Source: Paramoeba atlantica (lineage: Eukaryota; Discosea). From it: 64,000 nt of DNA. The stretch lies in contig CDRNVI010000170.1 of the NCBI GenBank assembly GCA_977017575.1, positions 62,001 through 126,000 on the forward strand. Reading direction: 5' to 3'. A program made the position numbers and the translations under genes. The notes under the pieces are model-generated. The model did no database searches and had not been told where the DNA came from. It saw nothing but the letters and a program-made list of their open reading frames with translations. Below, one piece after another: positions 18,573 through 34,299 of this stretch. How positions within the stretch are numbered: the first letter of the stretch is position 1; each line of letters starts with the position of its first letter.

Positions 18573-20890
18573 TTAAAAGTGAAGCCCCACTCCAGAGGAC
18601 CTCTCCATCACAGGAGCAGCAAAGCCAAGAAAATTGGTTGAATCAATCTTCTGGACAAATTGAGGGTCAGTGTAAAGCTGAACAGAAGAAGGCAATTGAT
18701 ACATCCAATGTTTCTCCTCTGATTCAAGAAGATTTTCCAGATTTTCATATTGTAAACCATCAATATCCTTAATCTCATCAGAGTAAAGAACTGGCAGAGA
18801 AAACAAAATTGTGAATGCATGTTGTTGAACTTCAAATCAAAGATCAGAAATTCCAGTGATTCGACAAAAAAGAACATAAATTAATTTGTTCTTCTTCAGA
18901 ATTCAATTGGATTCAGTTGGTCAGGGGAAGAACCCACCTTCAATGCTTCTGTTCCAGTCACTAAAGCACTTTTGGAAGAAGTTTTGGAGAATGATTGTCA
19001 CTGTTGAGGAACCTTTTCAGGGAAGGAGCTATTATCATGCTCACTCTCCACATCACACTCACTCTCCTCATCACTTTCTGAGTCATTGTTCACTTTTGGT
19101 TTTTTTTTGTTACTTTCTCATGAAGTTGGGAAAGTGTCTTGATTGTTTTTGTTGCTGATTCTGACAATTTTCTTTTTCCTATTTAAAATTAAATTAAAGA
19201 AGTGTTGAAAAAAGAAAAAAAAATCAAAGAAACCTGCTGCTTTTGCTTCAGGTACATACAAAGATAAATCAATATCTTCCTTGTCCTTCATCTTGTTTTG
19301 CATAACACAATGTTTGGCCTGGAGCAACCCAGCAGTTGTGTTGGGGAACTTTGCTTTCAGTTGTTCATGGGTGAAAGGTTTTTTGTTTTTTTACTCCTTG
19401 TGAATGAGCTTTTTCCAATCATCATTTTCACTTTTTGTCCATACTCTCCTTGGAGAACTCATTTCAAAACAAAAAAGAAATTGAAAAAAGAACCTGAAGT
19501 GGGATGTTTTTGTGAGAGGTGGTCTTCCACAGAATCAGCCTCCACAGAATCAACCTCCACAGAATCAACCTCCACAAAATCAACCAACAGCCAATTCAAA
19601 GAACCAAAAAACCAAAAAAAAGTAAAAATGTTATTTCTCTGGTGAAGGGAACAAAATTCAAGAAATTCAAAGAAAAAAGTTTGAAAATTTTAGGTATGGA
19701 CCAAAACAAAAACTCATTGAGGAATGTAACATCAGCAAAAAAGAGAGAGAAAAAAATGTCACAAACTCTTTTTTGATTCAGAAGAATTTGAAAAAATATA
19801 CTACTTTTTAAAAACTCCTCTTAATTATTAAAAATTATGAGAAAATAAACTTTTATGAAAAAGAACAAAATTCAGGTATGGACCTTTTTGAACTTTTCTT
19901 GAAGTTCAAAAATTTGAAAAAAAAAAGTTCAGTTGTTACATTTTTTCTTCTTTTTTTTTCCAATTTTGGAAAGTAGAATCAAAATTAAAATTCTAAAATT
20001 GGAAATAAAAAAAAGTTTGAACTTTTTTGAATCAAAAAGATAATTCCTTTTTTAGTTTTTTTCCAACTTTCAACTTAAAGACTTGTTGTGGTCATCCAAA
20101 GGACAGCTTTCAAACACTTTCATTTGATAGACATCTCAGAAAACTGAAAAAAACAAGATTCTTGAAAAATAAAAAAAGCATAGGATTCTTAAAACAAAAT
20201 AGAATTCATTCAAAAAAAATGCAAGCAAAATGCAGGCAAAAAGCATCACAAAAACACCAACTTTCAACCAGGGAGAGAAAAATCGAGGTTGGAGAATTGG
20301 TCAAAGACCTCAGGGGAAGAGAGAGGGGTGGGTCTTTCAAAGAACTTAGGAAAATCATCCTTTAAAAGAGCTTCAACCAAGACAGACTTATTATCACCCT
20401 GATGAAATTTGATGTTTTTTCCTGTCAACAAACCAAATAAAATATCTTTGGTGCAGCCCTGGTAGGTCACTTCTTTGTGTTGTACTCATTTTTGCAACAC
20501 CTCAAAGGGGGACTCCACAGGAGGGGCATGAATAACATTTAATTCATGTACTTTCAGCAGAGCAAAAGTGGATTGCAATTTCAAAATGAGGCTCTGGCTT
20601 TTCTTGTCAAGTGCAAAGGGCAATTCAAATTGGTCATCCCCTTCTGAGAGAACTTGCCAATAGCAATATTTTGTCAGATCTTCTGAAAGGAAGGGAAGTT
20701 CTTCTTCAACAATCTGAGAGTCAACTTCTCTGCACAGCCAAGACATCCCCATCAATTTTCACATTCCATTAACAAAGTAGCTCTCTCCAGGTTGGGCATG
20801 TGTAAAAACATGATTCCACTGAGCATCAGCTTTCGAAATTGCAATGGCTGACTCCACAGGCATGGAGGAACATTGGTAGAGGGAATACCT
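18573..20890 (-). pseudogene. Decayed minus-strand gene, unknown family
   Basis: Coding-like pieces occur in order on the minus strand. 20755-20486 includes LPFLSEDLTKYCYWQVLSEG. 20470-20264 includes GCTKDILFGLLTGKNIKFHQ. Near 19360-19220 it reads THEQLKAKFPNTTAGLLQAK. Near 19100-18960 there is an acidic piece with SDEESECDVESEHDN, and 18806-18573 includes EIKDIDGLQYENLENLLESE. Gaps are A/T-rich and could be introns. Stops and shifts suggest decay. Copy C of the LINE (poly(A) at about 20898) sits at its upstream edge. No domain is recognised. Confidence 0.35.
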
Positions 20891-20897
<7 letters not shown>

Positions 20898-20924
<27 letters not shown>

Positions 20925-22457
20925 GTGACTGTTATCCACTTTTGTGAGAAAAACCTTACTGGAATTTTTCAATTATCTATTATTCAAATCCAATAGGCTT
21001 AGTACCAACCCACTAAGCAGTCTCAATTGGCCAGGTGGGCACCCTTTGCCACCAATTTTCCCTCTGAGAGTAGAAAACCAGCTTTAAAATTGCAGGAGGG
21101 TAGTGTGGGAGTTTCACCCACTAAAAAACTCACTATCTCCAAGTAGATAACCCTTTTTAGACTCCATTACCCCATCTAAAAAGGTGTGCTTGGGCAGTAC
21201 CCGCCCTGCCATACCATTTCTAGCTTTGGCCCACCTGAAATAAATATACTCCCATAAGAAATCCTCTCATTGGCACAAAGATGATTTAAATCTTAGTTAA
21301 AACACCTTCTTCATCTTACATTTTACTCTTTTCATCATTGTGAAGAATAATAAAAGAGGGTAAATCTTTTGTCACATTTGCTTATTCTTAATGATCATAA
21401 AGAGGAAAAACCTCCATCCAAAATTTAGAAGGAGGTTTTCTCAACTCACCAAATCTTTACATAGCACACATCTTTATCAGAGTTTATTGCTCATTATTCC
21501 TTTTTTTGGTTGAATGTTCTTTTTGAAAAGAAGAATTTATCTTTTTAGTGAAAACCTTTAATAATATTTTGAAAAGGAGTATAAAGGGATGCAGAAAAAG
21601 ATGTCTTTCATTTAATAAAAAAAATCAATCCTTTATTTATTGAAAGAAAATAAAGACCAGTCTAATAAGATAATATGAATTCTTTAAAGATCTAAAATAT
21701 TTGTTTTATTCATTGATTTCCATTCTTTTCTGATGAAATAAAACAATTTTGAAATATCCAACAAATCAACTTTGGAATTACACTGAGAAGAATAACTAAT
21801 AAACTTCTTACAAAATAAAGGGTAAAGATTTCTCTTTATGGTTGTCTCTTAAATTATCAGGAGTTATTTTAGAGACACTCTTGAGCATCCTTCTTATTTC
21901 AAGAGCAGAATTGATTAACCTGGAGTTAATCATCAACATAAGATGGTTGAATTAACATTTAGTGCACTAGAAAAAACTCTAGATTCATCTCTAGGCCCAC
22001 AAAGAGGGAGATAATTCAAGGAGCTTTCAAGGAAAAAACCTTTCCCAAAAAAGGAAATTCAGACACAGAGAAGATCCACAGTATCAGGTTTCCCCATCCA
22101 GATTCCACCCTAGAGTCAGAATGACCCAATTCTCTCCTTTTAGTGTGCTCAACTCGAATCCAGCGTTGAGCTTCTTGTTTAACTTTAGAGAGAAGCCCTT
22201 GAATATCATTTCGATATTCATTCCATCTTGAGCACTCAAATATCATATGATATGGAGTTTCAACCTTTCCAGTACTATTGTTGCACATTGGACAAGTTGT
22301 TGTTTTAAACCTCTCTTCAATAAGCCTACAATCAGCCAATCTTTTAGCTGTCCAGTAGCAACCTATTCTCAGTCTAACTAAGCAAACAGCACCCAGTGAG
22401 ATTTCAGGTTGAGAAATGCAGATTTTGTACCATTCACGACTGGACAGCATATTCCAT
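20898..22457 (-). mobile_element. Non-LTR retrotransposon copy C (family 2), 5'-truncated
   Basis: A minus-strand element with a T-run on the plus strand at 20898-20923 (poly(A) tail) following the 3' end CAGTCACC. It has a 3' part of about 1.1 kb without genes and then the C-terminal end of an RT protein (22016-22450). The same CAGTCACC-poly(A) ending occurs at 22470-22502, so this is a family end, not chance. Only the 3' 1.5 kb survives. Confidence 0.75.
22016..22450 (-). pseudogene. LINE ORF2 C-terminal fragment with Cys/His finger
   Basis: The frame contains LVRLRIGCYWTAKRLADCRL, then TCPMCNNSTGKVETPYHMIF and EC. This is the C-x2-C...E-T-x2-H-x4-C finger that ends many LINE ORF2 proteins, preceded by the usual LRxG(Y/C) segment. 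Everything upstream (RT, endonuclease) is missing because of 5' truncation. It may belong to the same family as the decayed copy at 56.3-57.6 kb. Confidence 0.65.
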
Positions 22458-22469
22458 TTATTGTAGTGA

Positions 22470-22645
22470 ATTTTTTTTTTTTTTTTTTTTTTTTTGGTGA
22501 CTGCTGGGACTTTATCAGTTCACAAAGAAGGAAAAAACCTTACCAGAATCTTACTATTTTTTTTTCCAAAAAAAAAGACTATTTTTTTCTTCTCCCCCCC
22601 AATTGGGAAAAAAGAAAAAAACATCTTCAAAAAGAATTCAAAGTG
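22470..22645 (-). mobile_element. Probable 5'ETS-LINE chimeric retroinsertion
   Basis: Read on the minus strand: 22645-22553 matches the DNA directly upstream of the 18S gene (30034-29941). Then 22552-22495 matches the 3' end of LINE family 2. Then comes a poly(A) of about 25 nt (22494-22470). The spacer part ends exactly at the 18S 5' boundary, and the LINE part starts there. This is the layout expected if reverse transcriptase copied a LINE 3' end and jumped to the 3' end of a processed 5' external transcribed spacer. Confidence 0.6.
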
Positions 22646-22788
22646 TTAAAGGAAAATAAAAGATAAAAAGACAACAGAAAAGGAGAGAATGAAATGGAGA
22701 AAGAGAGGTGATCAAAAGGACATCAAAGTGAATTCCAGAATTAGAGGAGAAAGAGAGAGAAATTATGAGTACCACTTGAAAAAAATTG

Positions 22789-22848
22789 TACTACCTAGGA
22801 ATTGAACCCAGTGTGTCTGCTTGGAAGGTGGACAGGTTGCCATGAGAC
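22789..22848 (-). pseudogene. tRNA-Gly-like relic
   Basis: On the minus strand a loop CTTCCAA (anticodon TCC) is followed by a B-box-like CTGGGTTCAATTCCTAGG and a partial acceptor. The anticodon stem pairs poorly and the 5' half is not recognisable, so only a decayed tRNA is suggested. Confidence 0.3.
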
Positions 22849-22859
22849 GAGACGAAGAG

Positions 22860-23110
22860 GGGCAGAGAAGGAACAAGTGGAAAAAAAAAAACCAAAAAAG
22901 GAAAAAGGGAGAGAATACAAATATAGAAAAACAACAAATAAAGATAGTCGGATATAATCAACCCTCAAGTAAAATTTATTGAAAAAATGAGAGGGGAAGA
23001 AGAGAGGGATGAGGGAGGGATGAGCGGAGTAAATATATCTGTTACCTCAAGTTAAAAATAAGTTAAAAAAGAAAAAATAATAAAAAATAGTTATTATTTT
23101 TTAAAATAAA
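22860..23110 (-). other. Spacer downstream of 28S rRNA
   Basis: A-rich DNA after the 28S 3' end. T-runs on the minus strand could end Pol I transcription, but no defined terminator motif was recognised. Confidence 0.4.
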
Positions 23111-23111
23111 A

Positions 23112-27156
<4,045 letters not shown>

Positions 27157-27474
27157 TCAATCAAAAAAGAAAGAATAAACTAAAAAGAGAATTAAAAAAA
27201 CTGAATTTAAAACACATTTTATTTCAATTTTGAAAAAAAGAAAAATAATAAATAAAGATATTTATTATTTTTTACTATTTTTTCAAAAAAAAATAGAATT
27301 GAATTTGAAATTCGATTATTTTTTTTTTTTTAGTATCTTTTTACTTTTTCAAGATTTGGTATTATTTTTAAGAAAGTATTTTATTTTCAATGAAGAAAAG
27401 ATAGAAAATAGTTTCTCAATAGAATCTCTTTTTTGTAAAAAATAAATTTTAAAAAAAGATAAAGAATAAAATGA
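27157..27474 (-). other. ITS2
   Basis: AT-rich spacer of about 318 bp between 5.8S and 28S with poly-A/T runs. The one short frame inside is not a gene. Confidence 0.8.
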
Positions 27475-27628
27475 CACTCAAATAAATATACTTTTAGGAT
27501 AAAACCTAAAAGTGCAATATGCGTTCAAAGATTCGATGATTCACTGAGTTCTGCAATTCACATTACGTATCGCATTTTGCTGCGTTCTTCATCGTTACGA
27601 GAACCAAGATATCCATTGTTAAAAGTTG
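27475..27628 (-). rRNA. 5.8S rRNA
   Basis: Minus strand begins AACTTTTAACAATGGATATC and contains CGATGAAGAACGCAGC and AATTGCAGAACTCAGTGAAT, all hallmark 5.8S sequence. About 154 nt; the 3' end is set by typical length. Confidence 0.95.
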
Positions 27629-27835
27629 TTTTTTATTTTTGTTGTTTTGTTTTATTTTCATTTTAATTTTTATCAAATGAATGAAATTTTGAACATTTTT
27701 TGATACAATTAAAATACCAAAAAAAAGTTAAATAACAATAAAAATGTTAAAATACATTTTAAAAAGTTTAAACACATTTTCACTTTTTCAAAAGGAGTTT
27801 TTGAAAAGAAAAGAAGATTAATAAAGTAATAATAT
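27629..27835 (-). other. ITS1
   Basis: AT-rich spacer of about 207 bp between the 18S 3' end (GGATCATTA) and 5.8S. No gene. Confidence 0.85.
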
Positions 27836-27995
27836 TAATGATCCATCCGCAGGTTCACCTACGGATACCTTGTTACGACTTTTGCTTCTTTTAGTTGGCA
27901 AGGTTTACTCAAATTCTCAAAAACAAACTTATTAACCGAAATCAATAAGTAACTGTCTCTAATCCTAAGATTTCACCGGACCAACCATCAGTAGC

Positions 27996-28030
<35 letters not shown>

Positions 28031-28588
28031 ATCAGCACAAGCTGTTGACTTGTGCTTACTAGGAATTCCTCGTTCACGATAAATAATTGCAAGTATCGAT
28101 CCCCAGCACGATACAATTTCAAAAGTTTACCCAAAATGCCCATCTGGAAGGACGAGCGTGACTTTTCAGCCAAGGCCTTTTGTACTTGTTGATTGTATCA
28201 GTGTAGCGCGCGTGCAGCCCAGAACATCTAAAGGGCATCACAGACCTGTTATTGCCTCAAACTTCCCTTGGTTAAACACCAAGTGTCCCTCTAAGAAGTT
28301 TAAAAGAATAAATCTTTTTTAATATCAATAAAAACGAGTTTTCTTAGCAAACAAATTAAGTGTTAACAAAATCCATTTAACTAAAAACCCTCATAAATGT
28401 AATTATTAATACAACTAATTAGTAGGCTGAGGTCTCGTTCGTTATCGGAATTAACCAGACAAATCACTCCACCAACTAAGAACGGCCATGCACCACCACC
28501 CACAGAATCAAGAAAGAGCTCTCAATCTGTCAATCCTAACTGTGTCTGGACCTGGTAAGTTTTCCCGTGTTGAGTCAAATTAAGCCGC

Positions 28589-28657
<69 letters not shown>

Positions 28658-29940
28658 AGAACCCAAAAACTTACTGATTTCTCGTAAAAAGGTACTGGGA
28701 GAGTCATCTTTATTCAAAATAAAACGTCTTCCAACCCCTGGTCGGCATCGTTTATGGTTAAGACTACGACGGTATCTGATCGTCTTCGATCCCCTAACTT
28801 TCGTTCTTGATTAATGAAAACATCTTTGACAAATGCTTTCGCAGAAGTTAGTCTTTCATAAATCCAAGAATTTCACCTCTGACAATTAAATACTAATGCC
28901 CCCAACTATCCCTTTTAATCATTACATTAGTTCTAAAAAACCAATAAAATAGATCCAATGTCTTGTTCCATTATCCCATGCTAATAGTATTCATTGCAAT
29001 TTTTTATAATTTTGCTTGCTTTGAACACTCTAATTTACTCAAAGTAAATGAATTAGAATTCTATTTATTAGTTTTATTAATAAGCAGAACACAAACTCCA
29101 AAGAGAATTCATATCCACAATCTTACTAATAAAGGTCCAATAAACACTGACTTTCCCGAAAGAAAATCAAATTATCACCCAATTAAGTGCAATAATGAAT
29201 ATCTAATAAAATATTTAGAGAATATAATTTAATAAAACACATATGAAAAACCATATGGATTAAATTATAAAACTCTCAAATCCAACTACGAGCTTTTTAA
29301 CTGCAACAACTTTAATATATGCTATTGGAGCTGGAATTACCGCGGCTGCTGGCACCAGACTTGCCCTCCAATTGTTACTCGTTAAGGGGTTTAGATTGTA
29401 CTCATTCCAATTACCAAATCAAAATAATGAATCGGTATTGTTATTTTTTGTCACTACCTCCCCGTGTCGGGATTGGGTAATTTGCGCGCCTGCTGCCTTC
29501 CTTGGAAGTAGTAGCCGTTTCTCAGGCTCCTTCTCCGGAATCAAACCCTGATTCTCCGTTACCCGTTACCACCATGGTAGTCCTCTATACTACCATCGAA
29601 AGTTGATAGGGCAGAAATTTGAATGAACTATCGTCAGCACAAAAGGCCATACGATTCGTAAAGTTATCATGATTCACCATAATGTTAACCAACCCCGAAG
29701 GACTGCATTGGTTTTTGTATCTAATAAATACATCCCTTCTCTCAAAGGAGTCAGGATTTTATGCATGTATTAGCTCTAGATTTACCACGGTTATCCAAGT
29801 AGTAAAATAAAGGACCATCAAATAAATTATAACTGATTTAATGAGCCATTCGCAGTTTCACAGTACAAGTGTTTATACTTAGACATGCATGGCTTAGTCT
29901 TTAAGACAAGCATATGACTACTGGCAGGATCAACCAGATA
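27836..29940 (-). rRNA. 18S (small subunit) rRNA
   Basis: The minus strand begins TATCTGGTTGATCCTGCCAG and ends GGTGAACCTGCGGATGGATC-ATTA. Contains the 530 loop (GCCAGCAGCCGCGGTAATTC near 29340) and the decoding region (TTGTACACACCGCCCGTCGC near 28010). About 2.1 kb, longer than the usual 1.8 kb. The extra length is largely AT-rich expansion of V4 (about 28900-29280). No group I intron was evident. Confidence 0.97.
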
Positions 29941-31140
29941 ACTATTTTTTTTTCCAAAAAAAAAAGACTATTTTTCTCTTTTCCAATTCAAAGAAATGGG
30001 AAAGAAAAAAAACATCTTCGAAAAGAATTCAAAGTATTTCATCAATTTTTTGTTATTTCAAAAAATAAGTTTTTGTTTTTCGTTAGAATTCAATTTTCCA
30101 ACAAAGAAATCCTCTTTGCAATTTCTCATTGAACCTCTTCATGAAATAATTTGAAAACAAATGTATTCTGTTTCCAAGTTTTCAAAAGAGAGAGAAATAA
30201 ACTGAAAGAAAAAGATTATTCTTTTTATTTTTTTTTATTTCCAGAAAAGGAAAAGAAAAAAAAGAAAAGAAGAAAAATGATTTTCTTATTCAGAAATTGA
30301 AGTTGGTTGTTTTTTCTGTCTTTTGAATCAACAAAAAAATCACCTTCCACAAATTCAATTTTGTTTTGTTTCAAAATTTGAAACAGACAAAAGAAAAAAT
30401 AACTCCCACATTTTTTTGAAATTTTATTGTCTGAAGTTACAAACAACTCCAAGCAAAAAATGTCACAAAAATGTCCGAGATATTTTTCAATGAAAAGAGA
30501 TCCAAACAGAACTGAGATTGACCTTTTAAACTCGATTCAAATCTGTTTTTACTCTCTTTTCTTAATATAGACATTACAAAAAGTCACGATTGAATAGCAC
30601 TATGTTTTCCTTCCATTTACAATAAGAGAGAGCATCTATGAGGTAGGTAACCCCTCTGAGAAGAAAGAGCAGCTTTTTTGACCCAGAAAAGCTAATTTTA
30701 GAGTTCTAAAAAAAGTGGACCAATCAAATAATGCCACGTCATTTCTTTACTTACCCCTTTTTTCCCCCAAATTCTTATTTTATTCTTCTTTGTTCTTTCT
30801 TTTGAACAACCCTTTTTTTGTTCTTTCACCTCTCAACTCATGAGTTTGCTTTTCCCTTTTCCTTTCTCTTTGTATCAAAAAAGAATTTCCACAAAAAGTT
30901 CAAAGGAAATCACAAACCCCCACACCACACCACACCCCACACACCACACACCACACTATGAAAAACAAAAAAAATTGAGAAGGAAATCAAGAATTTAATT
31001 TGAAAAAGAGAACAAAACACTTTTTTATTTATTCAACATAACAAGTGAGCTTTGTGAAATTTGTTTTTGTGTGGTGTGGTGTGGCCAAGGGGGGGTAGTA
31101 GAGAAACACTCTTTTATCCACACTCAAACCCACAACAACA
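29941..31140 (-). promoter_or_regulatory. 5' ETS and upstream rDNA spacer
   Basis: AT-rich region upstream of 18S. The first 94 bp (29941-30034) recurs at 22553-22645. If that copy is a retrotranscript reaching the RNA 5' end, Pol I would start near 30035 and the 5' ETS would be very short; this is inference. Further up there is a CACACC-rich stretch (30916-30955) and mixed AT-rich DNA. No Pol I promoter motif is recognisable by eye. Confidence 0.4.
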
Positions 31141-31351
31141 TCAAATTGAGGGTGGGTCCATCATTTTAAGAAAAAGAAAGGAAGAAAAAAGAAAGGAAGA
31201 AAAAAGATGAAAGAAAGAAAAAGGAAAAAAAAAAGAAGAGGAAACAAAAAAAGTTTCATCTGGCAACACAAAAGAGAGAACAAAGCAGCTGTGTGTATTG
31301 TGTGTTATATATGTAATCTGTATATCTCCATGTAACTCATCACTCCTTTGA

Positions 31352-31410
31352 AAAATGTTCCAAAGAGGCTGCAACATTTGTTTCTGTGAACAAATATTAA
31401 AGCCTTTTTA
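31352..31410 (+). repeat. Dispersed repeat, first copy
   Basis: The block AAGAGGCTGCAACATTTGTT and the following GTGAACAAATATT...CCTTTTTAGT recurs at 32538-32605 with few changes. Each is followed within about 80 bp by a long C-run. This suggests duplication of a unit of about 1.2 kb that spans the purine tract and tRNA-Lys. Confidence 0.7.
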
Positions 31411-31589
31411 GTTTTTTTTCAATATATCCATTGCAAATTTACCACCCCCCCCCCCCCAAAAAACCAAAATAGACCTTGCCCCTCTCCTATTTTATTCCAT
31501 CCCTACCTTGTCAACACAACCCCACCCCCCTCCAATATTTAACCACCCCCACAATTATCCATATTATCCAACAGGGTTGACCCATCCAA

Positions 31590-32220
31590 AGAAAAAAAGA
31601 AGAAAAAAAGAAAAAGAAAAGAAAAGCAAAAAAAGAAAAAAGAAAAGAAAAAAAAGAAAAAAAGAAAAAGAAAAAAACTTTTGAAAGAGTAAATCAACAA
31701 GAAGGTAGTTTGACATAATTAGGTTTTAAAAAAAGAAAGAAAAGAAAAGAAAAAAGAAAAGAAAAGAAAAAAAAGAAAAAAAAAAAAAAGAAGAGAAAAA
31801 ACCTTTGAAAGAGCAAATTGACAAGAAGTGGTTCAACTCAGACCAAGTTTAAAAAGAGAAAGAAAAAAGAGAGAAGAGAAAAAGAGAGAGAAAAAGAGAG
31901 AAAAAGAAAAACACAAAGAGCAAAAGAAGGTAGCCCCACATTAGGTTAAAAAAGGAAAAAGAAAGGAAAAAGAAAAAGGAAAAAGAAAAAGGAAAAAAAG
32001 AAAGGAAAAAAAGAGAGAGAAAGAGAGAAAAACCTTTGAGCAACAAAGAAGCAGTTCAGTTCAGACCAAGTTCAAAAAAATCAAAAAAAGAGAAAAAGAG
32101 AGAGAAAAAGAAGAGAGAAAAAACCTTAAAAAAAGAAAAAGAAGAGAAAAAACCTTTGGAAAGAAAAAAAGAAAAGAAAAAGAAAAAAAGAAAAAAAGAA
32201 AAAAAAAAAGAAGAAAAAAA
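31590..32220 (+). repeat. Purine tract with four degenerate 100-160 bp units
   Basis: AAAAG-type tracts alternate with a short unique block: ACTTTTGAAAGAGTAAATCA near 31677, CCTTTGAAAGAGCAAATTGA near 31801, a shorter one near 31917, and CCTTTGAGCAACAAAGAAGC near 32031. Three continue with CAACAAGAAG- or TTCAGACCAAG-like sequence. This is a degenerate tandem repeat ending at tRNA-Lys(CTT). Confidence 0.7.
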
Positions 32221-32223
32221 AAC

Positions 32224-32296
32224 AGCCCCCGGCGGGGCTCGAACCCGCGGCCACTAGATTAAGAGTCTAGCGCTCTACCGACTGAGCTACGGAGGC
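32224..32296 (-). tRNA. tRNA-Lys (CTT)
   Basis: 73-nt cloverleaf on the minus strand. Acceptor GCCTCCG/CGGGGGC with one T-G pair, discriminator T, full D arm (GCTCAGTCGGTAGAGC), anticodon loop CTCTTAA in CTAGA/TCTAG, T arm GCGGG-TTCGAGC-CCCGC. A T-rich run follows on the minus strand. Confidence 0.97.
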
Positions 32297-32537
32297 AATT
32301 TGGTAAAAATCGAAAAAAAAAATGGGTTTAAAAAGGATTGGGGGAGATTCAACCTCCCCCCCTTTCCTTCAAGTCGCCAACCAAATTGAAAAACAATTGT
32401 GGAAATTATGTATTTTAGCAATATGTCCCTCACCCCCCCCCCCCAACAAAATTGGTGCTACTGTGGCTAGTTTCCCCATCACAAAGTATTTATGGAGGTG
32501 GTGTGCGAGTCAAAACCCAATCTTCATGTCCATTCTG

Positions 32538-32605
32538 GAAAATTCCCAAAGAGGCTGCAACATTTGTTTATGTGAACAAATATTATAACCTTTTTAGTCT
32601 TTTAA
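32538..32605 (+). repeat. Dispersed repeat, second copy
   Basis: Direct copy of 31352-31410 (shares AAAGAGGCTGCAACATTTGT and GTGAACAAATATTA), again with a C-run downstream (32670-32683). Confidence 0.7.
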
Positions 32606-32699
32606 ACCTCAACAAAACAGTGTGTTCTTCCTTTCTAAAAACTTGAACAAACCCCCTCCCAATTAAAGACCCCCCCCCCCCCTCCAAAAAAAAAAACAA

Positions 32700-33650
32700 G
32701 GTGTGCCACCACAGAAAAAAGGTACACAATTCCCACAAAAACACCTACATTCACCATTTTATCGAACGAAAAACCCAAACCGTCCCCACAAAGCAAACCT
32801 CATTTATATTAACAAAAAACAGAAAGAGAAAAACCACAGTGTGTCTGTGGAAACTTTTGGTTCTTAAAAAAAAACAAGAGAAACCAAAAAATCAAAAGAA
32901 AAATCAAAAGAAAAATCAAAAGAAAAACCTGCACATCAATTAAAACCCTTTTCTAGAAAAACGCCAACCCCACAAAAAACCACACCCCATACACAAGACC
33001 AACACCAACATCAAAAAAAATATAGAACAGAGTAAAAAAAAAAAGAAAAAGAAAAAAAAAAGGGAGAAAGAAAAAAAAAGAAAAGAAAAGAAAAAAAGAA
33101 CAAAAAAAAAAAAGAAAAAGGACGAAACGAAAGAAAGACGAAAAAAAAAAAAGAAAACCTTCTTGTCATTTTTGATTGTTTGGTTCAAACAAACAATAAA
33201 CCTTGAAAAAGGTGTGTACACAAGACAACACACAACCAACTTACACACACAACCAATGCACAACCAATGCACAACCAATACACAAAAACACTGATGTACC
33301 AACTACCAACAAAGTGACCAAAAACAATTAACAATAATAATATTTAACTCCAACAAAACCAAACAAACCAAACAAACAAAACACTGATTAAATACACACA
33401 CATCACCCCTCCAAACAAAAAACAGAAGACAAATTAACCAACTAAAAAAATATTATTACAACAAAACAGAAATATAAATATTACAAAAGAACAAAAAGAA
33501 CCAACCAACCATTATATGTGGCTGGCTCCCTCCAAAAATCCCCAACCCACATCTTTGTCTTGATGATTCCACACACTCTCTCTTTTTTTGTGTTTTTCTG
33601 TGAAAAATTGGTTAAAATTACTAACACAACATAACCACAACACACACAAA
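32700..33650 (+). other. A-rich spacer, no gene seen
   Basis: A-rich DNA with purine tracts (33030-33150) and CACAACCAATG repeats (33245-33285). No supportable gene. Confidence 0.5.
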
Positions 33651-33654
33651 AAAA

Positions 33655-34145
33655 AATCAACAACAACAATAATAATTACAATCACAAATATCAACAACAA
33701 ATAACAACAAGAACAACAAATAACAACAAATAACAACAAATAACAACAACAACAAGGACAACAAGAATAACAATACGAATAACAAATAACAATAAAAACA
33801 AAATAGCAACAATAATAACAACAATAATAACAACAATACAACAACAAGAACAACAACCAAGAACAACAACCAAGAACAACAACCAAGAACAACAACCAAG
33901 AACAACAACAAGAACAATACGAATAACAAATAACAATAACAATAACAACAACAAGAACAACAAGAACAACAACAAGAACAACAAGAATAACAACAAGAAT
34001 AACAACACAATAATAACAACAATAATAACAACAAGAACAGAACAACAAGAACAACAAGAATACCAATAACAAATAATAACAAATAACAACAAATAACAAC
34101 ACAATCAAAATACCATCACCACCACAACAGCAATACCATTAACAA
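33655..34145 (+). repeat. (AAC/AAT)-type microsatellite block 1
   Basis: Continuous AACAACAAG/AACAATAAC units, nearly free of G and T runs. The long Val/Leu/Cys frames on the minus strand are products of the repeat. A near-unique block at 34180-34300 follows and is echoed at about 34840-34925. Confidence 0.9.
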
Positions 34146-34299
34146 AAACAAAAACAAGCACAAAATAAAAGAAGGAAAAAAGAGAAAAACCTGGCGGTGG
34201 CACAATAGTCGGGATTGTTGGAAACAGAGTAATATAAAAAAAGGCCTGTGGAGGGAGTCTTATAACAAAGAAACAAAGATGTCACCATTCTATTATTAA

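Noticed and set aside
22016..22450. Copy C as a stand-alone zinc-finger gene
   Set aside because: The finger type, the downstream poly(A) and the shared 3' end identify it as a LINE 3' fragment.
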